Assembly (NCBI GenBank): GCA_003170275.1
Contig: PNAM01000054.1
Location: forward strand, 1 to 40,534
Reading direction: 5' to 3'
Source: Myxococcales bacterium
Lineage (GTDB): Bacteria > Myxococcota_A > Polyangia > Palsa-1104
DNA length: 40,534 nucleotides
Each line of letters opens with the position of its first letter. Position 1 is the first letter of the stretch. Both the position numbers and the translations under genes were made by a program. A model generated the notes under the pieces. That model did no database searches and had not been told where the DNA came from. It saw nothing but the letters and a program-made list of their open reading frames with translations. Positions 1 to 7,849 of this stretch are shown here, piece after piece.

Positions 1-2896
1 CGCCGCCGACGATCCAGACGCTCGTCGGAACCAGCGCATCGCAGGCCAGCTCGAGTCGCCGCGCCGCCGGATCTGCGATCGCCGCGAGTGCGCGCTTGAG
101 CGCCAGGACCTGCTCCCGTCGTAGCGCGAGGCCGGTCTCGTCGCGCGAGGCCGGAGCGGCGAGGGCCTCGACGAGCGCGCCTGGCAGCGACGGCGCCAGG
201 CGCGCGAGCAGCAGGCTCGCCTGGCGGGCTCCGGCGTCGACCGCGAGCCGCATCCCCAGCCCGAACTCGGCGTTGTCCTCGAACAGCGAGTTCGCCCACG
301 CCGGCCCGCGCCCGTCGCCGTTCGCCGACCACGGCGTGGTCGGAAGGTTTGCGGCGTAGATCGACGAGCAGCCGGTGGCGTTGGCGACCAGCGCGCGATC
401 ACCGAAGAGCTGCGACAAGAGCTTCAGGTACGGCGTCTCGCCGCACCCCGCGCACGCGCCGGAGAACTCGAACAGCGGCTCGAGAAACTGTGATCCCTTC
501 ACGTCGAGGTGCACGGTCGGGCGCGGCAGTTCGGGCAGCGTCGTGAAGAACTCCCAGTTGGCGCGCTCGCGCTCCCGCAAGGGAGGCTGCGGTTGCATCT
601 CGAGCGCCTTGCGCAGCGGATTTGCCTTGTCCTTGGCGGGACAGATCTCGACGCAAACGCCGCAGCCGGTGCAGTCCTCGGGTGCGACCTGCAGGATGTA
701 GCGATCGCCCTTGTACTCGAGCCCGCGATAGTCCGTCGCGACGAAGCTCGACGGCGCCCGCTCGATCGCGCCGGGGTGCACGACCTTGGGGCGAATCGCG
801 GCGTGCGGACAGACAAACGCGCACTTGTTGCACTGGATGCAGATCGCGGGGTCCCAGACGGGAAGCTGGTCGGCGAGGTTGCGCTTCTCGAAGCGCGCGG
901 TGCCCACCGGCCAGGTGCCGTCGACGGGGAATGCGCTGACCGGCAGGCGATCACCGTGGCCGGCGAGGATCGCTGAGGTCACGCGTTGAACGAAGCTCGG
1001 CGCCGTTGGCGGCACGGCCGCCGGGCGATGATGCGTCGCGCCGGCAATCGCCGGGACCTCCACCTCGTGGAGCGCGGCGAGCGTGGCATCGACGGCGGCA
1101 AAGTTGCGTGTGACCGCGCCGACGCCCTTCTTTCCATAGTTGACTTCAATCGCGTGCTTGATCGACGCCAAGGCGGCTTCGAGGGGAATCGGCCTTGCCA
1201 GCGCGAAGTGGCAGACTTGCATGATGGTGTTGATCCGACCGTCGAGCCCGGCCTCCTTCGCGATCCGGCCGGCATCGATCGCGTAGAGGCGAATGCGCTT
1301 CTGCAGGATCTGCTCCTGGACTTCGCGCGGTAGCGCGCCCCACAAGTGCTCCGGAGCCGCGTTCACCAAGAGGGTCGCGCCTGGCTCCGCGCGCTCGAGG
1401 ATGTCGTAGCGCTCGAAGATCCCGACCTCGTGCACGGCAACGAACGGCGCCTGCTCGACGAGATAGGCGGCGCGCAGGGGCCGCGGCGACACGCGCAGGT
1501 GCGAGACGGTGACCGCGCCCGACTTCTTCGAATCATAGACGAAGTACCCCTGCACGAAGGACGGGGTGGCGTCGCCGATGATCTTGATGGTGCTCTTGTT
1601 CGCGCTGACCGTGCCGTCGGCGCCGAGCCCGAAGAAGAGGGCGCGTTGGACGTCGTCGGCTTCGATGCGGAAGCTCGAATCGTGCGCGAGCGAGGTGCCG
1701 CTCACGTCGTCGACGATGCCGACGGTGAAGTGGTTGCGCGGGTCCTCGGTCGAGAGCTCGTCGAAAACTCTCTTAATCATCGCTGGCGTGAGCTCCTTCG
1801 ACGACAAGCCGTAGCGTCCACCGCGGACCATCGGCGGCGCCTCGGGCCAGGCTTCCACGAGCGCGGTGACGACGTCCTGGTAGAGGGGCTCGCCGATGGC
1901 GCCCGGCTCCTTGGTGCGATCGAGCGCAGCGATGCGTCGGACGGTCGGGGGCAGCGCGCGACAGAAGTCCTCGACGGAGAACGGGCGAAACAGGCGGACC
2001 TTGAGCAGGCCTACGCGCTCGCCCCGCGCGATCAAGTGCTCGACCGTCTCGTGCGCGGTCTCGGCGCCCGACCCCATGCACACGATCACACGATCCGCCT
2101 GGGGATGCCCGACATAGTCGAACAGACGGTAGCGCCGGCCGGTGAGCGCCGCGAACCGCGCCATCGCCTGTTCGACGATGTGCGGGCAGGCGCGATAGAA
2201 CGGGTTGCACGCCTCGCGCGCCTGGAACCAGGTGTCCGGGTTCTGCGCCGTGCCGCGGATGGTCGGATGCGAGGGAGCCAGCGCCCGCCGGCGATGCGCG
2301 GCGATGGCCTCCTCCGAGAGCAGGGCCGCCATCGTCGAGTCGTCGAGTGAGTCGATCTTCGACATCTCGTGCGAGGTGCGAAAGCCGTCGAAAAAGTGGA
2401 GAAACGGAATTCGCGACTCCAAGGTGGCGGCGTGCGCGATGCAGGCCAGATCCTGCGCCTCCTGCACCGAGCCCGAGGCCAGCATCGCGAGGCCGATCTG
2501 GCGGCACGCCATCACGTCGGAGTGATCGCCGAAGATCGAGAGCGCGTGGGTAGCGACGGTGCGTGCGGCGACGTGCAGGCAGAACGGCGTCAGCTCGCCG
2601 GCGATCTTGTAGAGGTTCGGGATCATGAGCAGCAGCCCCTGCGACGAGGTGAACGTGGTCGCCAGCGCGCCCGCTTGCAGCGCGCCGTGGACCGCGCCGG
2701 CGGCGCCGCCTTCGGACTGCATCTCGACCACCGTGGGCACCGAGCCCCACAGATTGGGCCTCGATTGGCTGGCCCATTCGTCGGACAGCTCGCCCATCGT
2801 CGACGAGGGTGTGATCGGATAGATGGCGATCACCTCACTCGCTCGATAAGCGACCTCCGCGACCGCCTGATTTCCGTCCACGGTGATCTTCGCCAT
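1..2896 (-). CDS. nifJ: Pyruvate:ferredoxin (flavodoxin) oxidoreductase, 3' end cut by window
   Basis: Oxidises pyruvate with CoA to acetyl-CoA and CO2, passing electrons to ferredoxin or flavodoxin in the cytoplasm; typical of anaerobic metabolism. The frame is open from the ATG at 2896 to the window edge, giving about 965 of the roughly 1180 residues of the single-chain NifJ type. The N-terminal YPITPSS (residues 26-32) marks the pyruvate/TPP pyrimidine domain. Two ferredoxin [4Fe-4S] motifs follow, CIQCNKCAFVCP from residue 686 and CTGCGVCVEICP from residue 742. The TPP-domain ACAGCGE lies near residue 812 and VWIVGGDG is at the cut end. The start fits the family N-terminus (MAKITVDGN). 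There is no good Shine-Dalgarno, but a sigma-54-like element ends 13 bases upstream of the ATG. No frameshift is visible. Family assignment is secure; direction of catalysis is not readable. Confidence 0.96.
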   Translation of the reverse strand, partial: MAKITVDGNQAVAEVAYRASEVIAIYPITPSSTMGELSDEWASQSRPNLWGSVPTVVEMQSEGGAAGAVHGALQAGALATTFTSSQGLLLMIPNLYKIAGELTPFCLHVAARTVATHALSIFGDHSDVMACRQIGLAMLASGSVQEAQDLACIAHAATLESRIPFLHFFDGFRTSHEMSKIDSLDDSTMAALLSEEAIAAHRRRALAPSHPTIRGTAQNPDTWFQAREACNPFYRACPHIVEQAMARFAALTGRRYRLFDYVGHPQADRVIVCMGSGAETAHETVEHLIARGERVGLLKVRLFRPFSVEDFCRALPPTVRRIAALDRTKEPGAIGEPLYQDVVTALVEAWPEAPPMVRGGRYGLSSKELTPAMIKRVFDELSTEDPRNHFTVGIVDDVSGTSLAHDSSFRIEADDVQRALFFGLGADGTVSANKSTIKIIGDATPSFVQGYFVYDSKKSGAVTVSHLRVSPRPLRAAYLVEQAPFVAVHEVGIFERYDILERAEPGATLLVNAAPEHLWGALPREVQEQILQKRIRLYAIDAGRIAKEAGLDGRINTIMQVCHFALARPIPLEAALASIKHAIEVNYGKKGVGAVTRNFAAVDATLAALHEVEVPAIAGATHHRPAAVPPTAPSFVQRVTSAILAGHGDRLPVSAFPVDGTWPVGTARFEKRNLADQLPVWDPAICIQCNKCAFVCPHAAIRPKVVHPGAIERAPSSFVATDYRGLEYKGDRYILQVAPEDCTGCGVCVEICPAKDKANPLRKALEMQPQPPLRERERANWEFFTTLPELPRPTVHLDVKGSQFLEPLFEFSGACAGCGETPYLKLLSQLFGDRALVANATGCSSIYAANLPTTPWSANGDGRGPAWANSLFEDNAEFGLGMRLAVDAGARQASLLLARLAPSLPGALVEALAAPASRDETGLALRREQVLALKRALAAIADPAARRLELACDALVPTSVWIVGG

Positions 2897-2908
2897 GAGC
2901 GCCTACGA

Positions 2909-2924
2909 AGCACGTCGCGTGCCC
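2909..2924 (-). promoter_or_regulatory. Sigma-54-like -24/-12 element upstream of nifJ
   Basis: Reads GGGCACGCGACGTGCT on the minus strand. It matches TGGCACG-N4-TTGCW except at the first base of each half, with GG-N10-GC spacing. The predicted start is about 2898, placing the nifJ ATG at +3, so the message would be leaderless. Confidence 0.5.
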
Positions 2925-2960
2925 AGCTCAAGCGATGCGCGATCGACCGCCCAACCAGGC

Positions 2961-2976
2961 TGGCGCGCCGCTTGCC
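2961..2976 (+). promoter_or_regulatory. Sigma-54-like element upstream of small basic protein
   Basis: Reads TGGCGCGCCGCTTGCC, two mismatches to consensus, GG-N10-GC kept. Predicted start about 2987, ATG at +4. It lies back to back with the nifJ element in the same intergenic region. Confidence 0.5.
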
Positions 2977-2989
2977 TAGGCTCGGTCAC

Positions 2990-3325
2990 ATGACGACACG
3001 AGCGCAGGACTACCAGACCCAGGAACAACAGCAGCACACCAGCGGTCGGGCGATCAAGGCGAGGGCCAAAGCCAAGGTGCGCACCGAGCACCGGGACAAG
3101 GCCAAGCTCGATCACGCCACTCACGCGACCCACAACGAGGCCGCCCGCGCCGCGTCGCGCAGCGCCTACCAACTCGAGACCGGGACGCGCAAGTCGGCTC
3201 GCGCGGCCGCCAACCGCTCCAAGACCGACAGCTCGATCCGCAAGACCGTCACGGTGCTGGTCTCCTCGCCCGAGGCGCGCGCCACCCGCCCGAAGGAGGG
3301 CTGCGGCAAGCAAAAGAGCCGCTGA
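2990..3325 (+). CDS. Small, highly basic hypothetical protein (111 aa)
   Basis: I do not recognise a named family. The protein is rich in Lys, Arg, Ala, Thr and Gln, has no signal peptide or membrane segment, and ends in a basic GCGKQKSR-type tail. A nucleic-acid-associated or histone-like role is possible but unproven. The ATG at 2990 is preceded by a sigma-54-like element and stands alone between divergent nifJ and the CBS gene. The opposite strand is also open here (2903-3499), but its translation shows no domain and the plus-strand product has the more protein-like composition. Moderate confidence that it is translated, low for any function. Confidence 0.6.
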   Translation: MTTRAQDYQTQEQQQHTSGRAIKARAKAKVRTEHRDKAKLDHATHATHNEAARAASRSAYQLETGTRKSARAAANRSKTDSSIRKTVTVLVSSPEARATRPKEGCGKQKSR

Positions 3326-3449
3326 CCCGCGGTCATCTCGAACGAACCCGCCGAGCACTTCCGCGAAAGAATTGCGCCTCCGTGGCCAAGCCCCGCAATC
3401 GCTTCGCACCCGCATCAACCGGACCTCCTGCCCGACGATTGCCTGGGCA

Positions 3450-3465
3450 TGGCACCCGCTTCGCA
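3450..3465 (+). promoter_or_regulatory. Sigma-54-like promoter of CBS-pair gene
   Basis: TGGCACCCGCTTCGCA differs from TGGCAC-N5-TTGCA at a single base and keeps GG-N10-GC. The predicted start near 3476 leaves a 22-base leader holding the AAGGAG Shine-Dalgarno at 3485-3490, so all parts of a leadered promoter are correctly placed. Confidence 0.65.
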
Positions 3466-3497
3466 TGGCTGTGGCCAGACCATCAAGGAGATCGCCC

Positions 3498-3926
3498 ATG
3501 ACGACCGTTGAGCAGCTAATGAAGACAAACCTCGTGACCGCACACGCGCAGACCAGCGTGCGCGATGCCGTGCAGACGATGGCCGAGGCGGAGATCCGTC
3601 ACCTGCCCGTCGTCAACGAGGGCGGGAAGCTGATTGGCATGGTGTCACAGCGCGACGCTATGAGCGCGTTCAACGTGATGCGCGCCACGGGCGGCGAGCG
3701 TACGACGACGCGAGTGGGCGACATCATGACGACCTCAGTTATCCGGGTGACGCGGAAGATGGCGGCACATCAAGCTGCGGCGATGATGATCGAGACCAAG
3801 ATCGGCGCGCTGCCGGTGGTCGCCAACGACGGCCAACTGGTCGGCATCGTCACCGAGACCGATTTCCTCGAGGTCGCGCGCGAGGCGCTCCTGGGCATGA
3901 GCCCCGTGCCACGCGCTCGCGCGTGA
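3498..3926 (+). CDS. CBS-pair protein (142 aa)
   Basis: A stand-alone Bateman module made of two CBS domains, about residues 8-60 and 73-130, each with the usual pattern of a hydrophobic strand, HLPVV or ALPVV, and a closing GMVSQRD or GIVTETD. Such proteins bind adenine nucleotides and act as energy sensors, alone or on a partner. The ATG at 3498 is chosen over an in-frame upstream start at 3372 because AAGGAG lies 7 bases before it and the CBS fold begins at once. It stands as a single gene between the basic protein and a convergent hemerythrin operon. A second complete CBS pair lies at 26.6 kb and a CBS fragment at 23.7 kb. Confidence 0.92.
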   Translation: MTTVEQLMKTNLVTAHAQTSVRDAVQTMAEAEIRHLPVVNEGGKLIGMVSQRDAMSAFNVMRATGGERTTTRVGDIMTTSVIRVTRKMAAHQAAAMMIETKIGALPVVANDGQLVGIVTETDFLEVAREALLGMSPVPRARA

Positions 3927-4071
3927 CGCGCGGGTGACCTGCCGCAAGACTTGCGCGCATCGCGGCCCGGCGCCATCAGTTCCACGATAACCTTGCGCGC
4001 CTGGGAATCGGCGATCGCCTCGAGGCAGACTGGTTGCCCGCCTGTCGCACCGGCGCAGTCGCCGACCGGCG

Positions 4072-4614
4072 CTACACGGCGAACTCCTCGGACAAGGCGC
4101 CAAGCACGCGCTCGTAGCGCCCGGGGGTGTTCTGGCGCTCTCGATCATACGTAGCGAAGACCGAAACCAGCCGGCGGTCCTGTGCGGAGTTGAGCACCCG
4201 CTCTGCCAGCACGAGCAGAGCGTCATTCTCTTTGTGAATGTGATGACGCAAGAGCGCGCCGTACTCGCGCGCATCGATGATGAAGCGATCACGCGACTCT
4301 TTTCGCTCGAAGTGTGCGACGTCGGCAGCCAGCGCGCGCAACCGGGCCCGGCCTTCTTCGTGCTCGATCTTCAGTACGGCGAGCGGCCCTCGCTCCGTGG
4401 AGTAGCCCGCCTCCTCCAGCACTGGAAACAGCGCCCCCTCTTCCTTGGCGTGATGGCAGTCGTCGGCGAACCGCCGAAAGAAATCGACGAGCGGAGCGAG
4501 CGGCGCCGAATTGATCAAGCCGCCGCCTTCGAGCTGCCGCACTACCTCGTCGAGAATCTCGACTCCTTTCAAGATCAGCGCGTGCTCATCTCTCAAAATG
4601 TCGGTTGAGTTCAC
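4072..4614 (-). CDS. Hemerythrin HHE-domain protein (180 aa)
   Basis: A four-helix hemerythrin-like protein that should hold a di-iron site and bind O2 or react with NO or other oxidants. Candidate ligands are H11 (RDEHALIL), H54/H55 with E58/E59 (CHHAKEEG), H85 (KIEHEEGR) and H124, H125, H127 with E129 (RHHIHKEN), which is the HHE pattern. The start is GTG at 4614, with a GAGAGGAGA Shine-Dalgarno; the overlapping ATG two bases upstream meets an immediate stop. It follows the membrane protein at 4917-4624 with a 9-base gap, so the two form an operon. It sits near PFOR and CBS genes, which suggests a role in oxygen-limited physiology. Confidence 0.9.
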   Translation of the reverse strand: MNSTDILRDEHALILKGVEILDEVVRQLEGGGLINSAPLAPLVDFFRRFADDCHHAKEEGALFPVLEEAGYSTERGPLAVLKIEHEEGRARLRALAADVAHFERKESRDRFIIDAREYGALLRHHIHKENDALLVLAERVLNSAQDRRLVSVFATYDRERQNTPGRYERVLGALSEEFAV

Positions 4615-4623
4615 ATTCTCCTC

Positions 4624-4917
4624 TCAGGGCCGCGCCGTTGGCCGCGACCAACCGTTCAGCGGCGACAGGCAGGCCTTGTTACATGGCACCTTCTGCGTCG
4701 GGCCGAAGACCGAGCACTGCTCGAGGTCGACCCAATCCTTCGTCAGCGTGTCTTGCACCAGCGTACAGCGCACCGGCTTGCCGGTCTTCGGGCAGAGCAG
4801 CTGGCGCCGTCGACGGCGCAACAACTCCACGCGCGACCCCAGCCAGACCATGAACACGACGCCCAGGCCGCCCAGAATCATGAGGAGTGGATCCATCCAC
4901 TGTGACTCACCCGTCAT
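4624..4917 (-). CDS. Small membrane protein with cysteine-rich soluble part (97 aa)
   Basis: Family not recognised. One transmembrane segment at about residues 11-27 (LLMILGGLGVVFMVWLG) is followed by an Arg-rich stretch (LLRRRRRQLL), so the C-terminal part should face the cytoplasm. That part carries five cysteines, including CPKTGKP and CNKAC, which may bind metal or form disulfides. The ATG at 4917 has a strong GGAGGGGG Shine-Dalgarno and a sigma-54-like promoter 15 bases before it. It is the first gene of a two-gene operon with hemerythrin, so a shared redox function is plausible. Confidence 0.8.
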   Translation of the reverse strand: MTGESQWMDPLLMILGGLGVVFMVWLGSRVELLRRRRRQLLCPKTGKPVRCTLVQDTLTKDWVDLEQCSVFGPTQKVPCNKACLSPLNGWSRPTARP

Positions 4918-4942
4918 GGGCCCCCTCCATCATGCAAGCAGC

Positions 4943-4958
4943 TGCATCCACCGCGCCA
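4943..4958 (-). promoter_or_regulatory. Sigma-54-like promoter of hemerythrin operon
   Basis: TGGCGCGGTGGATGCA on the minus strand has two mismatches to consensus and exact GG-N10-GC spacing. The predicted start near 4932 gives a 15-base leader that contains the Shine-Dalgarno of the 4917 gene. Confidence 0.6.
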
Positions 4959-5074
4959 TTCGCTCGTGCTGCCGGAATACCGTGGTCCCGGAGCGGATCG
5001 CGCACGAATTTCGTCGTGGTGAATGCGGACGAAGCTTCTGCGCGGATCGCCACTGCACCACGCATCGATTGTGG

Positions 5075-5090
5075 TGACACGCTCCCTGCT
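5075..5090 (+). promoter_or_regulatory. Degenerate sigma-54-like element before kinase remnant
   Basis: TGACACGCTCCCTGCT matches consensus at all but two positions, but one mismatch hits the normally invariant GG. It points to the ATG at 5107 and lies back to back with the element of the hemerythrin operon. It may have decayed together with its gene. Confidence 0.3.
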
Positions 5091-5106
5091 TCAATCCGCA
5101 GAGGAG

Positions 5107-5843
5107 ATGAATTCCGTGCCGACTCCCGCTTACAGGGAGGACACGGAGGTCGACGCCAGCGTCGAGACGCTGCCGGCGCAGGGAGTGCCGGCGCACGTCA
5201 CGCGCTCGCGCCGCACGCTCGAGTGGGCGCGCGCCGCCCCATCCACGCGAGGCTCCGCTTCGTCGCGAAGCACAGATGCAAGCAGCGTTTCGCCATCCCG
5301 GCCTGGTGACCGCCCACGCGCTCCTGCGCGACGGCGAGCGCGAATTTCTCGTCCTGGAGTTGCGATCTGAAGCCGTCGAACATCATGCTCGCAGCCGGTG
5401 GGCGGGTGGTGCTGCTCGATTTCGGCATCGCGCGGATCGAGCAGTCGCCGTGGCGAGGCGAGATGATCTCCGGCTCGCCGCACTTCATGGCGCCCGAGGC
5501 GATCCGCGGCACAGTTAAGCGCGGTGAAGCGCACCTGGTCGATCTCTACGCGCTCGCCATCGTCGCGTATGTCCTATTCACCGGCTGCGCGCCGTTCGAA
5601 GACGACGATCCCATCGAGGTTCTGGTCAAGCAACTCGAGATGCATCCACCCTTGCTCGCCGCGGAGCGTCCTGACTTGCCCGCGCCGCTGTGCGCAATCG
5701 TGCAGCCGATGCTGGCCAAGAAATCGGAAGATCGCCCAGAGCGCATCGAGATCGTCGCCGATACGCTGCGCCTGATCGCCCGTCACCGTGACGACGATCG
5801 CCCCGGCATACCCGCGCGGCGGCTTCCGCATCGAAGGGTCTAG
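5107..5843 (+). pseudogene. Broken Hanks-type Ser/Thr protein kinase
   Basis: Kinase motifs are spread over different frames. Around 5255-5370 one frame reads REAQMQAAFRHPGLV and EFLVLEL, the alpha-C helix and hinge. From about 5371 another frame reads DLKPSNIML, LLDFGIA, GSPHFMAPEAIRG and the C-lobe to a stop at 5843. The segment between hinge and catalytic loop, including the HRD aspartate region, is missing. No glycine-rich loop or VAIK lysine is found upstream, where a third frame begins at 5107. A deletion at about 5370 plus at least one upstream shift therefore destroyed the gene. The C-lobe frame alone (152 aa from 5385) could not be active. Its stop overlaps the stop of the convergent histidine kinase by 4 bases. 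Confidence 0.8.
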
Positions 5844-7291
5844 CGGGTGACGAACATCCGGCCGAGCGTCCGGAGCAGCTCGTCGACGTCGACCGGCTTG
5901 CCGATGAAGGCGGCGCCGGACGCGCGCGCTTCGCTGATCCCGGCATGCGTCGCGAGGTGCCCGGACATGATCACGGCGGGAAGCTCGGGGATACGCTCAC
6001 GCAGTCGATCGAGCATGGCGAGCCCGCTCATACCGGGCATCTCCACGTCGAGCACCACCACCCCGGGACGCCGCGTCTGCACGCTGGCCAGCGCCTGCTC
6101 GCCGCTGGTCACGCCGTGCACGTCCAGTCCCTCCTCGGCGAGCAGGGAGGTCAGCGCGGAGAGCGCGTTCTTCTCGTCGTCGACCAGCAGGACCTTGAGC
6201 CCACGTAGTCGGGCCACGCCGTCGTCCGCCCGCTGCGCGTCGAGCGTGATGGTGTACGGGACCCGGTTCTCCTGCTGGCGGAGCAGCGGGACGGTGAAGA
6301 AGAAGGTGGTCCCCTGTCCGGGCGTGCTCTCGACGCCAATCTGGCCGCCGTGCGCCTCGACGATCTTGCGGCTGATGTACAGCCCGAGCCCCAGCCCGTC
6401 CCGCTTCTTCGCGCTCTCGGTCCGGCGGTACTTGTCGAATATATACGAGGCTTCTTCCGGGCTGATTCCTGCGCCCTCGTTCGAGACCGACACGACCGCC
6501 TGATCTGCGTCGACTTCCAGCCGCACCTCGATCGGCGAGCCGGCGGGCGCGTACTTGATCGCGTTCTGCACGAAGTTGACCACCACGCGCTCGATGCGGC
6601 TGGCTTCAATCGCGCTCGCCGCCAGGTCGCGAATCTCGAGGCGGATGCGCGCCCGGTCGTTCGTCGAGACCGTGCGCTCGAGGACCGCCTTCAAAAACGC
6701 CGGCAGCTCGGTCGGCTCGGTTCGGAGCTCGACCTGGTCGGACTCGAGATAGGCCATCTCGAGCAGCTCGCGCACCAGCCGATCGATGAACGAAGCGCTC
6801 TGCGCGATCACCTCGATCGCCTGCATCTCGTCGTCCAGCCCACGCGCGTCGAGCTGTTGCCAGAGGAGCCTGGCCTGTAGCGTGATGACCGACAGCGGGT
6901 TCTTGAGGTCGTGCGAGATGTACCCGATGTACTCGTCGCGAAACTGCTCGAGCTCGCGGCGCTTGGAGACGTCCCGCACCACCGCGACCACCGAACCGTC
7001 GCGGTCCGGGCTCAGCATGATCTCGACCGGCACTTCGCGACCGGACTTGTGGCGGGCGGTCAGCATCCCGCGGCCCATCGGCCGCGGGCTCGGGGTGGAC
7101 TGGTATCCGCGCCGGTGCCCTTGGTGCGCGTGGTGAAACCGCTGCGGCACGAGCTGCTCGATGGGCGATCCGATCATCTCGGCGCGCGCGTAGCCGAACA
7201 GCGTCTCCGCGTGGGAGTTCACGCGGAGGATGTTCCCCTTCGCATCGACGATCACGACCGCGTCGGCCAACGACTCGAGATGGATCATCAT
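5840..7291 (-). CDS. PAS hybrid histidine kinase with C-terminal receiver (483 aa)
   Basis: Cytoplasmic sensor kinase without membrane segments. A PAS domain spans residues 1-110 (VNSHAETLFGYARAEMIG). HisKA has the phospho-acceptor H127 in SHDLKNPL. HATPase_c shows the N box (FVQNAIKYA) and G boxes (DGLGLGLYISRKIVEAHGG). A receiver from about residue 368 has DD, the phospho-acceptor D415 (VVLDVEMPG) and K465 (GKPVD). Phosphate may pass within the chain to the receiver or to an unlinked partner; no cognate output protein is adjacent. It starts 30 bases after the stop of the secreted protein at 7322 and may be the last gene of the MCE operon, which starts at 13386. Function is clear, signal unknown. 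Confidence 0.93.
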   Translation of the reverse strand: MMIHLESLADAVVIVDAKGNILRVNSHAETLFGYARAEMIGSPIEQLVPQRFHHAHQGHRRGYQSTPSPRPMGRGMLTARHKSGREVPVEIMLSPDRDGSVVAVVRDVSKRRELEQFRDEYIGYISHDLKNPLSVITLQARLLWQQLDARGLDDEMQAIEVIAQSASFIDRLVRELLEMAYLESDQVELRTEPTELPAFLKAVLERTVSTNDRARIRLEIRDLAASAIEASRIERVVVNFVQNAIKYAPAGSPIEVRLEVDADQAVVSVSNEGAGISPEEASYIFDKYRRTESAKKRDGLGLGLYISRKIVEAHGGQIGVESTPGQGTTFFFTVPLLRQQENRVPYTITLDAQRADDGVARLRGLKVLLVDDEKNALSALTSLLAEEGLDVHGVTSGEQALASVQTRRPGVVVLDVEMPGMSGLAMLDRLRERIPELPAVIMSGHLATHAGISEARASGAAFIGKPVDVDELLRTLGRMFVTR

Positions 7292-7321
7292 CCGGTCCTG
7301 GCGTCTCTATTAGCACACTTG

Positions 7322-7849
7322 TTAGCGGGCGTCGCGGCGATAGGTGGTATGGAAATCGAGGGGCATCGGCAGCCGTTTGGCGACGATGTGCGTGTAGATC
7401 GTGAGCGTGAGCCCGTCGGCAGAGAGCGCGAAGTCGTTTCGGCTGAAGCTCTTCGGACCCTGAAAGGTCTGGAACAGCCGATCAGCTTCGAGCCCGTGCG
7501 TCACCTGGAAGTCGTCGCCGTCCGGGCTGGTCCAGGTCACCGGCGTCGCGTTCGACGGCGCCGACACGGTGGGTTGGCCGGGGCGCACCACGGTGATCGT
7601 GTCGGCGCCGATCACCAGCGTCAGCTCGGCGGACGGCTGGTTGCCCTTCTTCAAGCGGCTGCGCGCGATTCCTCGAAAGAGAAAGTTCATCTTCTGCACG
7701 ACCGTCTCGATCGCCGCGGAGAGCGCGTCCACCTCGCCGACTCCGCCGGAGTAGTGGTAGGTGCCTGCGAACGCCGCCAGTCGCTCCGGCGGCGCGGCCA
7801 GCACGGGGCGGCACAACGCGAGCAGGCCGAGAGCGATCAGGCGCTTCAT
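7322..7849 (-). CDS. Secreted hypothetical protein (175 aa)
   Basis: Not recognised. An N-terminal signal peptide (MKRLIALGLLALCRPVLA) predicts export to the periplasm. The mature part is rich in short polar beta-type segments and suggests a small beta-barrel or lipocalin-like fold; this is inference. The ATG at 7849 overlaps the stop of the upstream GH13 gene as ATGA, so translation is coupled. It is the seventh gene of the MCE-GT8-GH13 operon. No catalytic motif is visible. Confidence 0.85.
   Translation of the reverse strand: MKRLIALGLLALCRPVLAAPPERLAAFAGTYHYSGGVGEVDALSAAIETVVQKMNFLFRGIARSRLKKGNQPSAELTLVIGADTITVVRPGQPTVSAPSNATPVTWTSPDGDDFQVTHGLEADRLFQTFQGPKSFSRNDFALSADGLTLTIYTHIVAKRLPMPLDFHTTYRRDAR

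Noticed and set aside
1773..2777. Minus-strand 334-codon frame inside nifJ
   Set aside because: Different frame from nifJ and Arg/Gly/Ala-rich; the true nifJ frame covers it fully.
2903..3499. Minus-strand 198-codon frame opposite the small basic protein
   Set aside because: No domain, no Shine-Dalgarno, and it overlaps the sigma-54-like element and Shine-Dalgarno of the CBS gene.
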